DNA from: Acidobacteriota bacterium
GTDB lineage: Bacteria; Acidobacteriota; UBA4820; DSQY01
Length of the DNA stretch: 5,765 bases
NCBI GenBank assembly: GCA_021814085.1
Contig: JAKAJA010000130.1
Coordinates: 1 to 5,765, forward strand
Direction: 5' to 3'
Positions 5,471 through 5,765 of the stretch are shown in pieces (positions within the stretch are counted from its first letter, which is position 1; every line of letters starts with the position of its first letter). Made by a program: the position numbers and the translations under genes. The notes under the pieces were generated by a model. That model was not told the DNA's origin, ran no database searches, and saw only the letters and a list, made by a program, of their open reading frames with translations.

Positions 5471-5765
5471 TCAGCCTACCGATTCGCGAAAGACGACCCC
5501 TCGCGCGGCCAGTTCCCGCATGACGAACTCGTAGACGCCCGGCTCCTTGCCCAGGTATTCGGGGGGACATATGCCGGGCTTCTTGAAGAGCCCCCGGGCG
5601 TAGGCGCGCACGACCGCCGTGCAGGTGTAGCCCGTGGTACGGGCCATGGAGAGGGTCCCCGTGGACGTCTCGCACCGGTCCAGCAGGTCGTAGGTGGCGC
5701 AGGCGCGCTGGCCGTCCTTCACCCCTTCCACCTCCACCCGCATGACCGTCAGGTCCTCCTCCCCC
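5471..5765 (-). CDS. Saccharopine dehydrogenase family protein, C-terminal fragment (5' end outside window)
   Basis: The last 97 residues of a minus-strand gene that continues past the right edge. The Met encoded at 5743-5741 is internal, because the frame runs on upstream as GEEDLTV. The segment matches the C-terminal domain of saccharopine dehydrogenases: MRVEVEGVKDG, ATYDLLDR, the hallmark TGTLSMARTTGY, then KKPGICPPEYLGKEPGVYEF and RELAARGVVFRE. Such enzymes interconvert saccharopine with lysine plus 2-oxoglutarate, or with glutamate plus aminoadipate semialdehyde, using NAD(P)H. Related bacterial proteins act on carboxynorspermidine or are uncharacterised. The Rossmann domain that would help decide is not in the window. 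The gene converges on the channel-like gene, 61 bases away, so it is transcriptionally separate from the rightward genes. Family is confident; exact reaction is open. Confidence 0.9.
   Translation of the reverse strand, partial: GEEDLTVMRVEVEGVKDGQRACATYDLLDRCETSTGTLSMARTTGYTCTAVVRAYARGLFKKPGICPPEYLGKEPGVYEFVMRELAARGVVFRESVG

Noticed and set aside
5741..5743. Minus-strand ATG as the start of a 90-residue protein
   Set aside because: The frame continues upstream and the sequence is an internal part of the saccharopine dehydrogenase C-terminal domain.

Overview
The window is high-GC bacterial DNA (about two thirds G+C by eye), densely packed with genes that have strong purine-rich ribosome binding sites (GGAGG, AGGAGG) and some GTG starts. 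Gene content fits a free-living, environmentally responsive bacterium of a GC-rich lineage. Nothing in the sequence fixes the phylum. I see no tRNA, rRNA, CRISPR array, insertion sequence, integrase or phage gene, and no gene-free stretch above 300 bases (the longest is 185 bases, 2920-3104).

Layout: six genes run rightward and one runs leftward at the right edge. (1) 1-2016: 3' part of a PAS-PAS-GGDEF-EAL cyclic-di-GMP protein whose start lies left of the window. (2) 2044-2919: YitT-type membrane protein (DUF161 plus DUF2179). (3) 3105-3455: small carboxymuconolactone-decarboxylase/AhpD-like protein lacking the redox cysteine pair. (4) 3523-4104: LOG-family nucleoside-monophosphate phosphoribohydrolase. 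(5) 4127-4909: TSUP/TauE-SafE family transporter closely resembling E. coli YfcA. (6) 4969-5409: small two-helix membrane protein that looks like a one-pore potassium-channel subunit with a destroyed selectivity filter. (7) 5471-5765, minus strand: C-terminal end of a saccharopine-dehydrogenase-family enzyme, convergent with gene 6.

The genes do not form an obvious single pathway. Genes 1-2 (27 bases apart) and 4-5-6 (22 and 59 bases apart) are close enough for co-transcription. The 185-base gap before gene 3 holds the only promoter-like sequence I noticed. Functionally the window mixes c-di-GMP signalling, membrane transport and nucleotide metabolism, with one lysine/saccharopine-type enzyme at the edge.

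Most deserving of a second look: the channel-like protein in which TVGYGD appears to be replaced by GMGPVD; a perfect 15-base inverted repeat that brackets the YitT-type gene; and a GGCGATC heptamer that recurs in four gene junctions. I see no clear evidence of a wholly new multi-gene system; this is largely an ordinary chromosomal region with a few odd proteins.
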